Part shown: piece by piece, positions 39,749-47,864 of the stretch
Position numbering within the stretch: position 1 is the first letter of the stretch
How the letters are laid out: every line of letters starts with the position of its first letter
NCBI RefSeq assembly: GCF_042682685.1
Contig: NZ_JBHUHX010000016.1
Span: 248,001-312,000, forward strand
Length of the DNA: 64,000 nucleotides
Reading direction: 5' to 3'
DNA from: Imhoffiella fuscus
GTDB taxonomy: Bacteria; Pseudomonadota; Gammaproteobacteria; Chromatiales; Chromatiaceae
Program-made: the position numbers and the translations under genes
The notes under the pieces: model-generated
What the model saw: the letters and a program-made list of their open reading frames with translations, nothing else
The model's database searches: none
What the model was told of the DNA's origin: nothing

Positions 39749-40291
39749 TCAGGGCAGTGAGATGCGGGTCATGACGCCATCCTTGAGGCGCCAGTGCTTG
39801 AGTCCTGCGGCGATGTGGATCAGCAGCAGGCCGGCGACGATCAGACCGCCGATGCCGTGATAGGTGAAGAGCATCGCGCCGAGTTCCTTGTTCTCGCCGA
39901 TGAGCCCCGGCAACTGGGTGCCGAAGAACTGGATCGGATATCCCGAGGCGGCGGTGGCGACCCAGCCGACGATCGGGAGCGCGATCAGGAACAGATAGAG
40001 CAGCAGATGGACTCCACCGCCGACCATGCGCTCGATCAGCCCGAGCGGTGGATCGTAGGGCGGTGCGGGCGTGCGCTTACGCAGCCAGATGCGCAGCAGG
40101 GTCAGCGCCAAAATCAGAATGCCGACGCTCTTGTGAACCATGAAGAGCATGTTGGTCGTGTCCTCCCCGAACAGTTTGGACAATCCCTCGTAATCGAGCG
40201 CCCAGAAGGCGAGGCCGCCGAGGAGCAGCCCGAGGACCATCAGGGCGACCAGCCAATGGATTAGTCGTTGCAATAGTGTATATCGGTTCAT
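39749..40291 (-). CDS. Cytochrome b561-type membrane protein
   Basis: 180 residues with four membrane helices and heme-ligand His residues in LLQRLIHWLVALMV, MVHKSVGILILALTLLRIWL, VHLLLYLFLIALPIVGWVAT and YHGIGGLIVAGLLLIHIAAG. It probably passes electrons from quinol at the inner membrane (YceJ/CybB family). Starts at MNRYTLLQRL; the longer upstream frame is not family-like. The gap to the methyltransferase gene (211 bases) shows nothing clear. Confidence 0.9.
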   Translation of the reverse strand: MNRYTLLQRLIHWLVALMVLGLLLGGLAFWALDYEGLSKLFGEDTTNMLFMVHKSVGILILALTLLRIWLRKRTPAPPYDPPLGLIERMVGGGVHLLLYLFLIALPIVGWVATAASGYPIQFFGTQLPGLIGENKELGAMLFTYHGIGGLIVAGLLLIHIAAGLKHWRLKDGVMTRISLP

Positions 40292-40502
40292 GTCTAAGTT
40301 CTCTCCTTGCGATCGATGCTGGGTCGATGTGAAACAGGATCTTCGGGCCTCGCGGCGAGGCGCCATCTTAAGACCTCAAGGGTCCGATCGACATCGTTTC
40401 GTCATATTGTCCCTTTCGGTGTGTGGTTGAGGTGGCTTCGTGCTGCCACCATTGGGAGTGGGCTCGGATCCTCGATCCGCCAACGAACAGGAACCGCATC
40501 CC

Positions 40503-41402
40503 GTGACTTCAGACTCGCTTGCGTCGACGCCTTCCCGAGGGAAGGTGCTTGGTCATCTGAATTGGTTGTTCAACCCCTTCCAGAGACTCGATGTGCCCCA
40601 GATTTACGACCTCCTCTCGATGGGGTCTGTCACCGAGCGCACCTTCTATCTGAACCTGGGTTACTGGCCCGACGCTGGCGATGCCGACGAGGCGAGTGAG
40701 GCGCTGGTCATGCTCATGGCGGACTGGGCAGACCTTTCCGAGTCCGATCAGGTTCTGGACGTCGGCTACGGTTTCGGCGACCAGGACATCCTCTGGTCGC
40801 AGCGCCGTGGGCCGCGCATGATCGTCGGGCTCAACCGGACCGCCTCGCAGGTCGCCGTGGCCCAGCGCCGTGTCGCCGAGCAGGGGCTTGAGGACCGGGT
40901 CGATCTGCGACTGGGGTCGGCGACCCAAATGCCGATCGCCGATGCCTCGGTCGACAAGGTGCTGGCGCTCGAATGCGCCTTCCACTTCGTGAGCCGTGAG
41001 GACTTCTTTCGCGAGGCCTGGCGCGTGCTGCGTCCCGGCGGGCGTCTGGTGACCGCCGACATCCTGCCGATGCCGTTGACCGGCGGCTGGAGGGATCGCC
41101 TGTTGCAGCGGTTGTCCTGGCGCCTGATGGCCAACAAGTTCGCGGTGCCGGAGGAGAACGTCTACGGCGTCGAGGGCTATGGCGAGCGCTTGGCGCGTCA
41201 GGGTTTCGAATCGGTCCGGATCGAATCGATCCGCGACCGGGTCTACGCGCCGTTGCACGACTATCTGCGGGCACATCCAGAGTCGCTGCGTCGGCTGCAT
41301 CCGCTCGCCCGGGGCTTCGCCCGCATGGCGCTTCGATTCGACGCGGACAGCGTCTATCCGGGTCTCGACTACATCATGACGAGCGCGGTCAAGCCTGGCT
41401 GA
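40503..41402 (+). CDS. Class I SAM-dependent methyltransferase
   Basis: 299 residues from a GTG start, with a weak AGGAA about 9 bases upstream. Motif I is DVGYGFGDQD (third Gly of the usual GxGxG kept, acidic Asp later), then RVAEQGLEDRVDLRLGSATQ, ECAFHFVSREDFFREAWRVL and LRPGGRLVTADILPMP, the layout of small-molecule methylases of the RebM/UbiE type. The N-terminal NWLFNPFQRLDVPQIYDLLS is distinctive. The substrate is unknown; its position between cobK and the CobZ-like genes suggests, but does not show, a corrin or pterin link. Confidence 0.8.
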   Translation: MTSDSLASTPSRGKVLGHLNWLFNPFQRLDVPQIYDLLSMGSVTERTFYLNLGYWPDAGDADEASEALVMLMADWADLSESDQVLDVGYGFGDQDILWSQRRGPRMIVGLNRTASQVAVAQRRVAEQGLEDRVDLRLGSATQMPIADASVDKVLALECAFHFVSREDFFREAWRVLRPGGRLVTADILPMPLTGGWRDRLLQRLSWRLMANKFAVPEENVYGVEGYGERLARQGFESVRIESIRDRVYAPLHDYLRAHPESLRRLHPLARGFARMALRFDADSVYPGLDYIMTSAVKPG

Positions 41403-41456
41403 CTTCCGTCGGTCCGAGCGGGGACAGACTGCCCCGCGTCTCCATGAGAGCATGAT

Positions 41457-42851
41457 TCATTCCTTGCGCGCCTTGCGTTTCGTCGTGGCCGGCTCCGCGT
41501 AGCGGGTCATGTCCTCGGGCGCGCGCTCGACCATGCAGCCCCAATCGAGCGGGCGGTCCTGCACATAGCGTTTGCCGAGCTGGTGTGCGATCTGGGCGCG
41601 CGCCAGTTCGACGCCCAGATAGAAGGCGTGCCCGCCATCCTGCTCTACGCCGAGATGGGGATAGAGCTCGAAGGGGTCGGTGTGGGTGTGGAGTCCGTCT
41701 CGGTTGTAGACGTGGATGCCCTCTTCGCTCACCTGGATGCGGAAATTGGGGTCGCGGATCGCTCCGGCCAGTTCGCGGATCTCGTCGGCCCCGTAGGGAA
41801 ATGGATCGCGCTCGTGCAGCCCGGTGAGGCCGCCGTCGATCTGTTTGGGCAGGCTGTTCTCGCGTCGCGCCCAGTGCATGATGCGCCGCGCCCGATCGGC
41901 CTCGCGGATCGCCGTGCGGCAATGGGGGCTGACCTGGGTGGCGAGGATGTTGGTGATGCCCAGTTCCGAGATGAGCCCCATGAGCAGGGCGTTGATGCCG
42001 GCGGTATCGGCCTCGGTCAGTTCGGTCAGGTTGCCGACGCCCATGAGGATCTCTGCGTCCGGGTGGGCGCGTCGCAGGCTGTGGTAGCGCACGATGGAGT
42101 CGGCGAAACCGAAATGGATGGGGTCCAGGATGGGGTCGGCGATATAGGGCTTGCCGAGCCGATCCATGTGCGCCATGGCGCGCTCCAGCGAGGCCAGGTC
42201 GTCCTGTGGGTGGGGGATGAGGATGGGGACGGCATCCACCTCCTCGGCGACCCAGAGAGTCTGCTCGTTCAGGCTCAGCAGATAGTCGGCGCCGGCCTTT
42301 CCGGCCAGCAGCAGATCGTTCGGGCTCATGGAATCGACGCTGACCCGGTAGCCCGCTTCCTTAAGGTATTGGACCGTCTGTTCCAGGTGCGGGAAGGGGG
42401 TGTCCGGGAGGCAGCCGAGATCGATGACATCGGCCCCGTCGGCGGCGAAGCGTTCGGCCCGATCGAGGATCGCGTCGACTGTCAGACGCGGCGCATCGAC
42501 GATCTCGCCGAAGATGCGCACATCGTATTGACCCAGGTCCGCCGGCTTGCCCTCCAGCCCGAAATAGCGGGGCAGGTCCATCATCTCCTCCGGGCCGCGC
42601 TTGACCGGGATTCCGAAGTGCTGGCTCAGCGCCTCCACATCCCCCCGGCAGCGGCCCGGAATCATGATCCAGTCCGCGTGCTCCGTATCGGTCAGACGGC
42701 GCTGGATCATCTCGGCCGTCATCAATGCCGCTACCTTGACGCCCATCTGGCGTATCGACCAGGTGCGGTCCGGCAGGTCCATCTCGGTCAGGATACGTGT
42801 GAGCGGCTTCTCCGCGAGCTGGCCGGTCAGAAAGAGGATGTGTTCGCCCAT
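41457..42851 (-). CDS. DUF6513-type dihydropteroate-synthase-like protein
   Basis: 464 residues. The N-terminus (GEHILFLTGQLAEKPLTRIL, ILTEMDLPDRTWSIRQMGVK) matches the DUF6513 leader. From about residue 105 a TIM-barrel pterin-binding domain follows (FGEIVDAPRLTVDAILDRAE, GADVIDLGCLPDTPF, LMGVGNLTELTEADTAGINA). Relatives are best known near methanopterin genes of methylotrophs. Here it is the third gene of the CobZ-like operon, 105 bases after the FeS/heme protein. The Lys/Arg residues of classical DHPS catalysis are not clearly conserved. Function unknown. Confidence 0.78.
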   Translation of the reverse strand: MGEHILFLTGQLAEKPLTRILTEMDLPDRTWSIRQMGVKVAALMTAEMIQRRLTDTEHADWIMIPGRCRGDVEALSQHFGIPVKRGPEEMMDLPRYFGLEGKPADLGQYDVRIFGEIVDAPRLTVDAILDRAERFAADGADVIDLGCLPDTPFPHLEQTVQYLKEAGYRVSVDSMSPNDLLLAGKAGADYLLSLNEQTLWVAEEVDAVPILIPHPQDDLASLERAMAHMDRLGKPYIADPILDPIHFGFADSIVRYHSLRRAHPDAEILMGVGNLTELTEADTAGINALLMGLISELGITNILATQVSPHCRTAIREADRARRIMHWARRENSLPKQIDGGLTGLHERDPFPYGADEIRELAGAIRDPNFRIQVSEEGIHVYNRDGLHTHTDPFELYPHLGVEQDGGHAFYLGVELARAQIAHQLGKRYVQDRPLDWGCMVERAPEDMTRYAEPATTKRKARKE

Positions 42852-42956
42852 CGAATGTTCGGTGACCTGTATGAATGCGGGTGGAATGATGGAGCAAATC
42901 TTGGTCCAGAGAACATCGCCGCGTGGTCTGGCGCTGCTCTTGGGTTGGGCTGCGCT

Positions 42957-44069
42957 TCACCCAGGCGACTTCGCTCGTTTGCGTTGTCGTTCCATCGCCT
43001 CGATCAGGAGCGAGAGGAACCGGTATCCGGCATGCACCAGTTTGCTGTAGGGCAGTAGCAGGAAGAGCGCCAGGACGCTGCCGAGGTGGATGGCGAGCAG
43101 GAGTCCCATTGCCGCGCTGGTGCGCCAGATCAGCAGGGCGAGTCCGGTCAGTGCGACCCAGAGCAGCAGGCTCAGGATGGCAGAGTCGGAGCGGCGCGCC
43201 TCGGGGGCGGTGGGTTCGGGATCTTCGCGCCACTTCAACCATAGAAGTCCCAGCGCGCCGAGCGTCATGGCGATTCCGCCAAGCGTGCCGAGCATCACGG
43301 GCAGACTGAGGATGGGGTAGGGCGCCTCCAGGGCGAGCGCATGGTGGTAGAGGGTTGCGACGAGCGTGGCGGCGAAGCTCAGCAGGACGCCGCCCGCGAG
43401 GGTCTGGTGCAGTCGGCGGCGTGCGTGGGAGAGACGGTCGTCCAGGTCGTTGCAGCCGGGACCGCCGCCTCGCAGATTGCGCAGCAGGACGACATCGCGC
43501 ACCGCGTCGGCGAGCGCGCGTGTCGTCAGCGGGACGGAGGTCGTTCGGATCCTGCGCCAGTAGCGGCGCAACCCGATGCCGATCGCCAGGCAGGACCAGC
43601 CGAGCGGAATGGCCCCGATCGCCGCCATCGTCTCCCAGGGCAGGACGCGGTAGAAGGCGCCCGCGCCCTGGTGCCGGTCGAAGAGGACATCGGGCGGGGC
43701 AGAGGCCAGGAGCAGCGCGATCATGATTCCGGTGGCCACGAGCGTGACGATCAGCGTCGAAAGCCGGCTGTGCTCCAGCAGCAGGGCGAGCCAGTTGGGC
43801 CAGGCATGCTCGACATAGGTGCCTTGACGCAGAGTGGCCAGGGTGCGCGGGACATTGACCGCGAAGACATGCGGCGGCGCGTACTGGCAGGCATAGAGAC
43901 AGTTGCGGCAGGCGTGGCAGAGATTGGCGAGATGGGTTAGATCGCCGTCGCCGAGTGCCGGACGGCGTCTGGCCGCCTCGAACAGATCGCAGAAGCCGTT
44001 GCAGTAACCGCAGGCATCGCAGATGCCGAGGACGCGCCGCGCCTCGTCGCGGGGCTCAGTGGAGCGCAT
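42957..44069 (-). CDS. cobZ: FeS/heme membrane protein, CobZ C-terminal half (TcuB-like)
   Basis: 370 residues. Two [4Fe-4S] motifs at the N-terminus (Cys17, 20, 23, 27 in CDACGYCNGFC; Cys51, 54, 57, 61 in CHACRNCLYAC) are followed by about six membrane helices with His residues suited to b-type heme. This is the TcuB/CitB layout, and also the C-terminal half of Rhodobacter CobZ. Its start lies inside the 3' end of the flavoprotein gene (14-base overlap), so the pair is coupled. The cob context and the absence of cobG here favour a corrin role over tricarballylate oxidation. Confidence 0.75.
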   Translation of the reverse strand: MRSTEPRDEARRVLGICDACGYCNGFCDLFEAARRRPALGDGDLTHLANLCHACRNCLYACQYAPPHVFAVNVPRTLATLRQGTYVEHAWPNWLALLLEHSRLSTLIVTLVATGIMIALLLASAPPDVLFDRHQGAGAFYRVLPWETMAAIGAIPLGWSCLAIGIGLRRYWRRIRTTSVPLTTRALADAVRDVVLLRNLRGGGPGCNDLDDRLSHARRRLHQTLAGGVLLSFAATLVATLYHHALALEAPYPILSLPVMLGTLGGIAMTLGALGLLWLKWREDPEPTAPEARRSDSAILSLLLWVALTGLALLIWRTSAAMGLLLAIHLGSVLALFLLLPYSKLVHAGYRFLSLLIEAMERQRKRAKSPG

Positions 44070-45438
44070 GGCGTGCCGCCTCCATTCCGGCGATGCGCCC
44101 GAAGACGATCCCGATGGTGAGCGCCAGACCCGAGACATAGCCGCGCGGGACGATGTTGGGCGCCATGATCATGCCGGCGGCGAAGAGGTTGGGGATGGCT
44201 TGGCCGTCTTCGCGCAGCACGCGCGCGGATTCGTCGACCGCGACCCCTTCGTAGGTGAATGTGATTCCAGGGCGCATGGGATAGGCGGCGAATGGCGGCT
44301 CGGTCAGCGGCAATGCGTATGCCGTCTTGGGTGGATCCAGGTCGCGGGTGTGCCAGCCGACCGGGTCCTGGTCTTCCTTGCCCGGCTCGGTCGCGGCGTT
44401 GTAATCGGCCAGGGTCGCGGCCAGCACGCTCGGCGGGAGTTCCAGTCGTTCGGCGAGCGACGCCAGGCTATCGGCTTGGATCGGCGGATAGAGCGAGGGC
44501 GGTGCGCTACGTAGCGCCCGCGCGTCCAGGATCAGATAGGCGATCTGAGCGGGACAATGCGCCAGTCGCTGGCCCCAGACCGCGTAGCGGGTCGAGGCGG
44601 TGTCGCCGCCCTCGTCGCGGAAGCGTCGGCCATCGCGATCCACCACGATGCCCGACGGCATACAGCGAATGCGGGTGACGATGCCGCCGTCGTCGGCCGG
44701 CGAGCGGGCATCGACCGCGACCAGATAGGCCGTCGTGGGATCGCCGACCCGGCGTGCGCCCTGGTCGAACAGGGACTCCAGCACGCTTCCCGTCGCGAAC
44801 GGCGTGCCTCGATTGAGAAAGCCGTCGGCGGCCTCGCCCCAATGACGGCACAGCCAGTCGCGATTGGCTTGGGCGCCGCCGCAGCAAGCGACGCTGGCGC
44901 GGGGTTCGATCCAACGGCTGGCGCCGTCTTCCTGAAGCTGGACCTGCTCCAGGCGCTGCCTGCCGATCCGCAGATCTCCGACCGCGCAGCCATAGCGGAT
45001 CTCGACCCCGAGGCGTTCGGCCGTCGCATAGAGCGCGTTGAGCATGGACATGCCGCCGCCGAGCAGAAAGGCGGTCCGGCGCGAAACGGGCAGGACGCCG
45101 CCGGCGGTCGGCTGGAAATGGACGCCGGCCTCGGTCAGCCAATCGGTCACGTCGGCCGATGCGCGCACCAGGAGCTGGGCCAGGGCCGCATCGCCGCTCG
45201 CGCCGGTGGCCCGATCGAGGTCGGAGCGGAAGTCCTGCTCGGGATAGACCCCGGAGGAGAGCGGCGTCGAGGTCTCGTGCATGAAACGCAGGTTGCGCGA
45301 GTGACGGGTGTTGCCACCGCGCAGCGTCCTGGGCGCGGCCTCGGCCAGCAGCACCGAGGCGCCGGACCGGCGCGCCGCGATGGCCGCGCAGAGCGCAGCC
45401 GTGCCGCCGCCGATGATGAGGACATCCGGTCGATGCAT
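44056..45438 (-). CDS. cobZ: FAD-dependent oxidoreductase, CobZ N-terminal half (TcuA-like)
   Basis: 460 residues of the FrdA/SdhA/TcuA flavoprotein type: dinucleotide motif LIIGGGTAALCAAIAARRSG at residues 7-26, GGNTRHSRNLRFMHE, YAVWGQRLAH and the C-terminal FAGMIMAPNIVPRGYVSG region binding FAD. In Rhodobacter capsulatus such a flavoprotein fused to an FeS/heme membrane domain (CobZ) makes precorrin-3B in place of CobG. Here the two halves are separate, overlapping genes. Starts at MHRPDVLIIGGG; the longer frame upstream is not family-like. Divergent from cobM. Confidence 0.75.
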   Translation of the reverse strand: MHRPDVLIIGGGTAALCAAIAARRSGASVLLAEAAPRTLRGGNTRHSRNLRFMHETSTPLSSGVYPEQDFRSDLDRATGASGDAALAQLLVRASADVTDWLTEAGVHFQPTAGGVLPVSRRTAFLLGGGMSMLNALYATAERLGVEIRYGCAVGDLRIGRQRLEQVQLQEDGASRWIEPRASVACCGGAQANRDWLCRHWGEAADGFLNRGTPFATGSVLESLFDQGARRVGDPTTAYLVAVDARSPADDGGIVTRIRCMPSGIVVDRDGRRFRDEGGDTASTRYAVWGQRLAHCPAQIAYLILDARALRSAPPSLYPPIQADSLASLAERLELPPSVLAATLADYNAATEPGKEDQDPVGWHTRDLDPPKTAYALPLTEPPFAAYPMRPGITFTYEGVAVDESARVLREDGQAIPNLFAAGMIMAPNIVPRGYVSGLALTIGIVFGRIAGMEAARHALH

Positions 45439-45511
45439 GCGTGTCTGTCCTGAGCTGGATGGCCGCGAGCGGCGGCGGGCGCGGGTTAATGGACGCGGGA
45501 GTCGTCGGCGT

Positions 45512-45538
45512 TTGACAATCCTCAAAGCTGGCTACAAA
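45512..45538 (+). promoter_or_regulatory. Possible sigma-70 promoter of cobM
   Basis: A perfect TTGACA (45512-45517) is followed after 15 bases by TACAAA (45533-45538). The spacing is short of the ideal 17. It lies in the 203-base cobZ/cobM divergent region. Confidence 0.35.
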
Positions 45539-45641
45539 AATGCTCAACTTTGCGTTCGCAACGATACGAAAGGGTTATCCAGTATGCAACAGCACCCGTT
45601 TCCATGCCTCGGCCGTTCGGCGTCCAACCGGAGCCGCCGTC

Positions 45642-46457
45642 ATGGGTAAGGTCTGGTTCGTAGGGGCCGGGCCGGGCGCGCCGGATCTCATCACGGTGCG
45701 CGGCTCGCGTCTGCTGGCCGAGGCCGGCGCCATCCTCTACACGGGCTCGCTGGTCGCCGAGACGGTGCTCGAATGGGCCTCTGAGGATTGCGATATCGCC
45801 GACTCCAAGTCGATGTCCCTGGATCAGGTTACCGACTGGCTGCTGGACCGGGCGAGCCGTCACGAGACGGTGGTGCGGCTGCAGACCGGCGACCCGACCC
45901 TCTACGGCGTGGTGGCCGAGCTGGCCCGGCCGCTCGATGCCGCCGGCATTCCGGTCGGCATCGTCTCCGGCGTCTCCTCGGCCATGGCCTCGGCCGCTGC
46001 GGCCGGCGAATCACTGACCCTGCCGGAGGTCACCCAGACCGTCATCTTCACCCGGCTTTCCGAACGCACCCGGATGCCGGAGACCGAGTCCTTCGTCTCG
46101 CTGGCGGCCCACGGCTGTACGCTCTGCATCTTTCTCTCGATCGAGCGGATCGAGATGGTCGTCGAGAAGCTCGGCGAGGCCGGCTGGTCGTCGACGGCAC
46201 CGGTGGTGGTGGTGCATAAGGCGACCTGGCCGGGCGAGGAGCGTATCTTGCGCGGCACCCTCAAGGACATCGCCGCGCGCTGTCGTGCCGAGGGCATCGA
46301 CCGTCAGGCGCTCATTCTGGTCAGCCCCGCCCTGGGTGCGCGCGGTCGCATCGGCGCCCAGACCTCGAAGCTCTACGATGCCGCCTTCCCGCGCCGGTTC
46401 CGCCCGGAGCGACTGCCTGGCGAGGCCGCCGAGGATCCCGCTTCGGATGCCAACTGA
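45642..46457 (+). CDS. cobM: Precorrin-4 C11-methyltransferase
   Basis: 271 residues, tetrapyrrole methylase fold: VWFVGAGPGAPDLITVRGSR, RLQTGDPTLYGVVAELARPL and IVSGVSSAMASAAAAGESLT, the CobM/CbiF pattern. Methylates C11. A frame opens at 45540 but the family start is MGKVWFVGAGPG at 45642. Followed after 42 bases by cobD. Confidence 0.95.
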   Translation: MGKVWFVGAGPGAPDLITVRGSRLLAEAGAILYTGSLVAETVLEWASEDCDIADSKSMSLDQVTDWLLDRASRHETVVRLQTGDPTLYGVVAELARPLDAAGIPVGIVSGVSSAMASAAAAGESLTLPEVTQTVIFTRLSERTRMPETESFVSLAAHGCTLCIFLSIERIEMVVEKLGEAGWSSTAPVVVVHKATWPGEERILRGTLKDIAARCRAEGIDRQALILVSPALGARGRIGAQTSKLYDAAFPRRFRPERLPGEAAEDPASDAN

Positions 46458-46499
46458 CATGATCGCTCGCGTCTTGGCGTATGACGGACACCGACGGCC

Positions 46500-47459
46500 G
46501 TGACCGAGCACCTCTTGCTGATCGTCGGGGCCTGCGTGCTCGACGCGGCCTTCGGCGATCCCTTCTATCGTCTGCATCCGGTGCGGCTGATCGGGGATGC
46601 CAGCAGCCTGTTCGAGCGTCCCCTGTTCGCCCTCGGGCTCGATGGACGTCTGGGCGGCGTGCTGCACTGGGTGCTGGTCGTCGGCTCCGCCTTCGCCGTC
46701 TGGCTCGGCGTCCATCTCGGGCTGGAGGCGCTGCATCCAGGGCTAGCCTTCGCCTGGGATCTCTACATCGCCTATAGCCTGCTCTGTCTGCGCGGTCTGG
46801 TCGAGCAGGGCTGGCGCGTGCTGCGCGATCTCGACGACCTGGACGCCGTGCGCGAGCACATGAAGATGCTGGTGGGGCGGGATACCAAGCCGCTCCAGCG
46901 CGACGGCATGGTGCGCGCCACCATCGAGAGCCTGTCGGAAAACCTGACCGATGGGGTGCTGACACCGCTCTGGGCGCTCTGTCTGTTCGGATTGCCGGGG
47001 CTCATCCTGGTCAAGTCCGTCTCGACCCTGGACTCCATGGTCGGCTACAAGAACGCACGCTACGCCCGCTTCGGCTGGGCCGGCGCACGCAGCGACGACC
47101 TGGTGCACTGGCTGCCGGCGCGTCTGTCCGTCCCCCTGATCGCCATCGCCGCGATTCCACTCCGAGGCCATCCCTGGCTCGCACTCAAGGCACCCTTCCT
47201 CTATCGCGACCGACTGCCGAGCCCCAACTCAGGCTGGAGCGAGGCCGCCTGCGCCGGCGCGCTGCGGGTACGTCTGCTGGGGCCGGTCTGGCGTAACGGT
47301 CAATTGCTGACCAATGACTATATCGGCGACCCCGACTGGCCGGCCGACCTGGATGGAAACGATCTCAGACGCGCGCTGATGCTGATGTTGATCTGCTATC
47401 CGCTTGCGCTTGGTGTGGGGATGGTGTTTGCGTCTTGGGGGTTGGTTGTCGCAATGTGA
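46500..47459 (+). CDS. cobD: Adenosylcobinamide-phosphate synthase
   Basis: 319 residues from GTG 46500, a membrane protein of the CbiB/CobD family: LDAAFGDPFYRLHPVRLIGD at the start, RDGMVRATIESLSENLTDGV and SVSTLDSMVGYKNARYARFG. Attaches the aminopropanol arm to cobyric acid. Its 3' end is 42 bases from the integrase remnant, so the accessory region begins directly after it. Confidence 0.95.
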   Translation: MTEHLLLIVGACVLDAAFGDPFYRLHPVRLIGDASSLFERPLFALGLDGRLGGVLHWVLVVGSAFAVWLGVHLGLEALHPGLAFAWDLYIAYSLLCLRGLVEQGWRVLRDLDDLDAVREHMKMLVGRDTKPLQRDGMVRATIESLSENLTDGVLTPLWALCLFGLPGLILVKSVSTLDSMVGYKNARYARFGWAGARSDDLVHWLPARLSVPLIAIAAIPLRGHPWLALKAPFLYRDRLPSPNSGWSEAACAGALRVRLLGPVWRNGQLLTNDYIGDPDWPADLDGNDLRRALMLMLICYPLALGVGMVFASWGLVVAM

Positions 47460-47500
47460 GTGGGGGAGAGGCTACGCGGCGTGGTGTTATCTCGCGACCA

Positions 47501-47587
47501 CTACCTCCGCTCCGTATGGATTGAGTAGTGAAGTCGGCGCATCGTGCTCCGCACCTCATCCATCAGCCTGGGTTGCTCCATGTCCAT
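47501..47587 (-). pseudogene. intI: N-terminal remnant of an integron-type tyrosine recombinase
   Basis: Minus-strand codons from ATG 47587 read MDMEQPRLMDEVRSTMRRLH then YSIHTERR and stop. PRLMDEVR...LHYSIHTE is the start of the SAM-like arm-binding domain of integron integrases. Everything after residue 28 is gone; cobD ends 41 bases further left. It points away from the gene cassette at 47865, exactly as intI does in an integron. Short, so the family call rests on about 22 residues plus the context. Confidence 0.7.
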
Positions 47588-47864
47588 GGCTACGCTCCCT
47601 TGCTCGTGAGATGCCCGCCGGGTCGGGCTATTCGTCGGATTCTGGCCCGAAAATCCCGGCAATATCAACTTATCCTGTCACGCACGCCCTGATATGTGCT
47701 TTTCGGCAGGGTTATCAGGCGCGTTCGCCTCGATTAGCCGGAAATATCTGGGTATCAGGGCGTGGGTGCCTTGACAAGTGACTGAGGCGCGAAAATCTGG
47801 GCGGAAACGTCCGAAAACTGGGGTAATATCGGGTTATCCGGGCCGGATGGCTCAGATAATCATG
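47588..47864. other. Presumed attI region of a dead integron, with inverted repeats
   Basis: 277 bases between the integrase remnant and the cassette boundary. cacgcacgccctgata (47679-47694) pairs with tatcagggcgtgggtg (47753-47768), 15 of 16 bases, and a smaller hairpin aggcg-cgtt-cgcct lies inside. The word cgaaaatc/cgaaaact plus ggg recurs at about 47648, 47738, 47789 and 47811. A TTGACA at 47771-47776 could be part of a cassette promoter, but no good -10 follows. None of the arms carries clear attC boxes. Confidence 0.45.

Noticed and set aside
47679..47768. attC site formed by the inverted repeat upstream of the cassette
   Set aside because: No GTTRRRY box at the right end and only a poor RYYYAAC on the left, so I describe it as part of an attI-like region instead.
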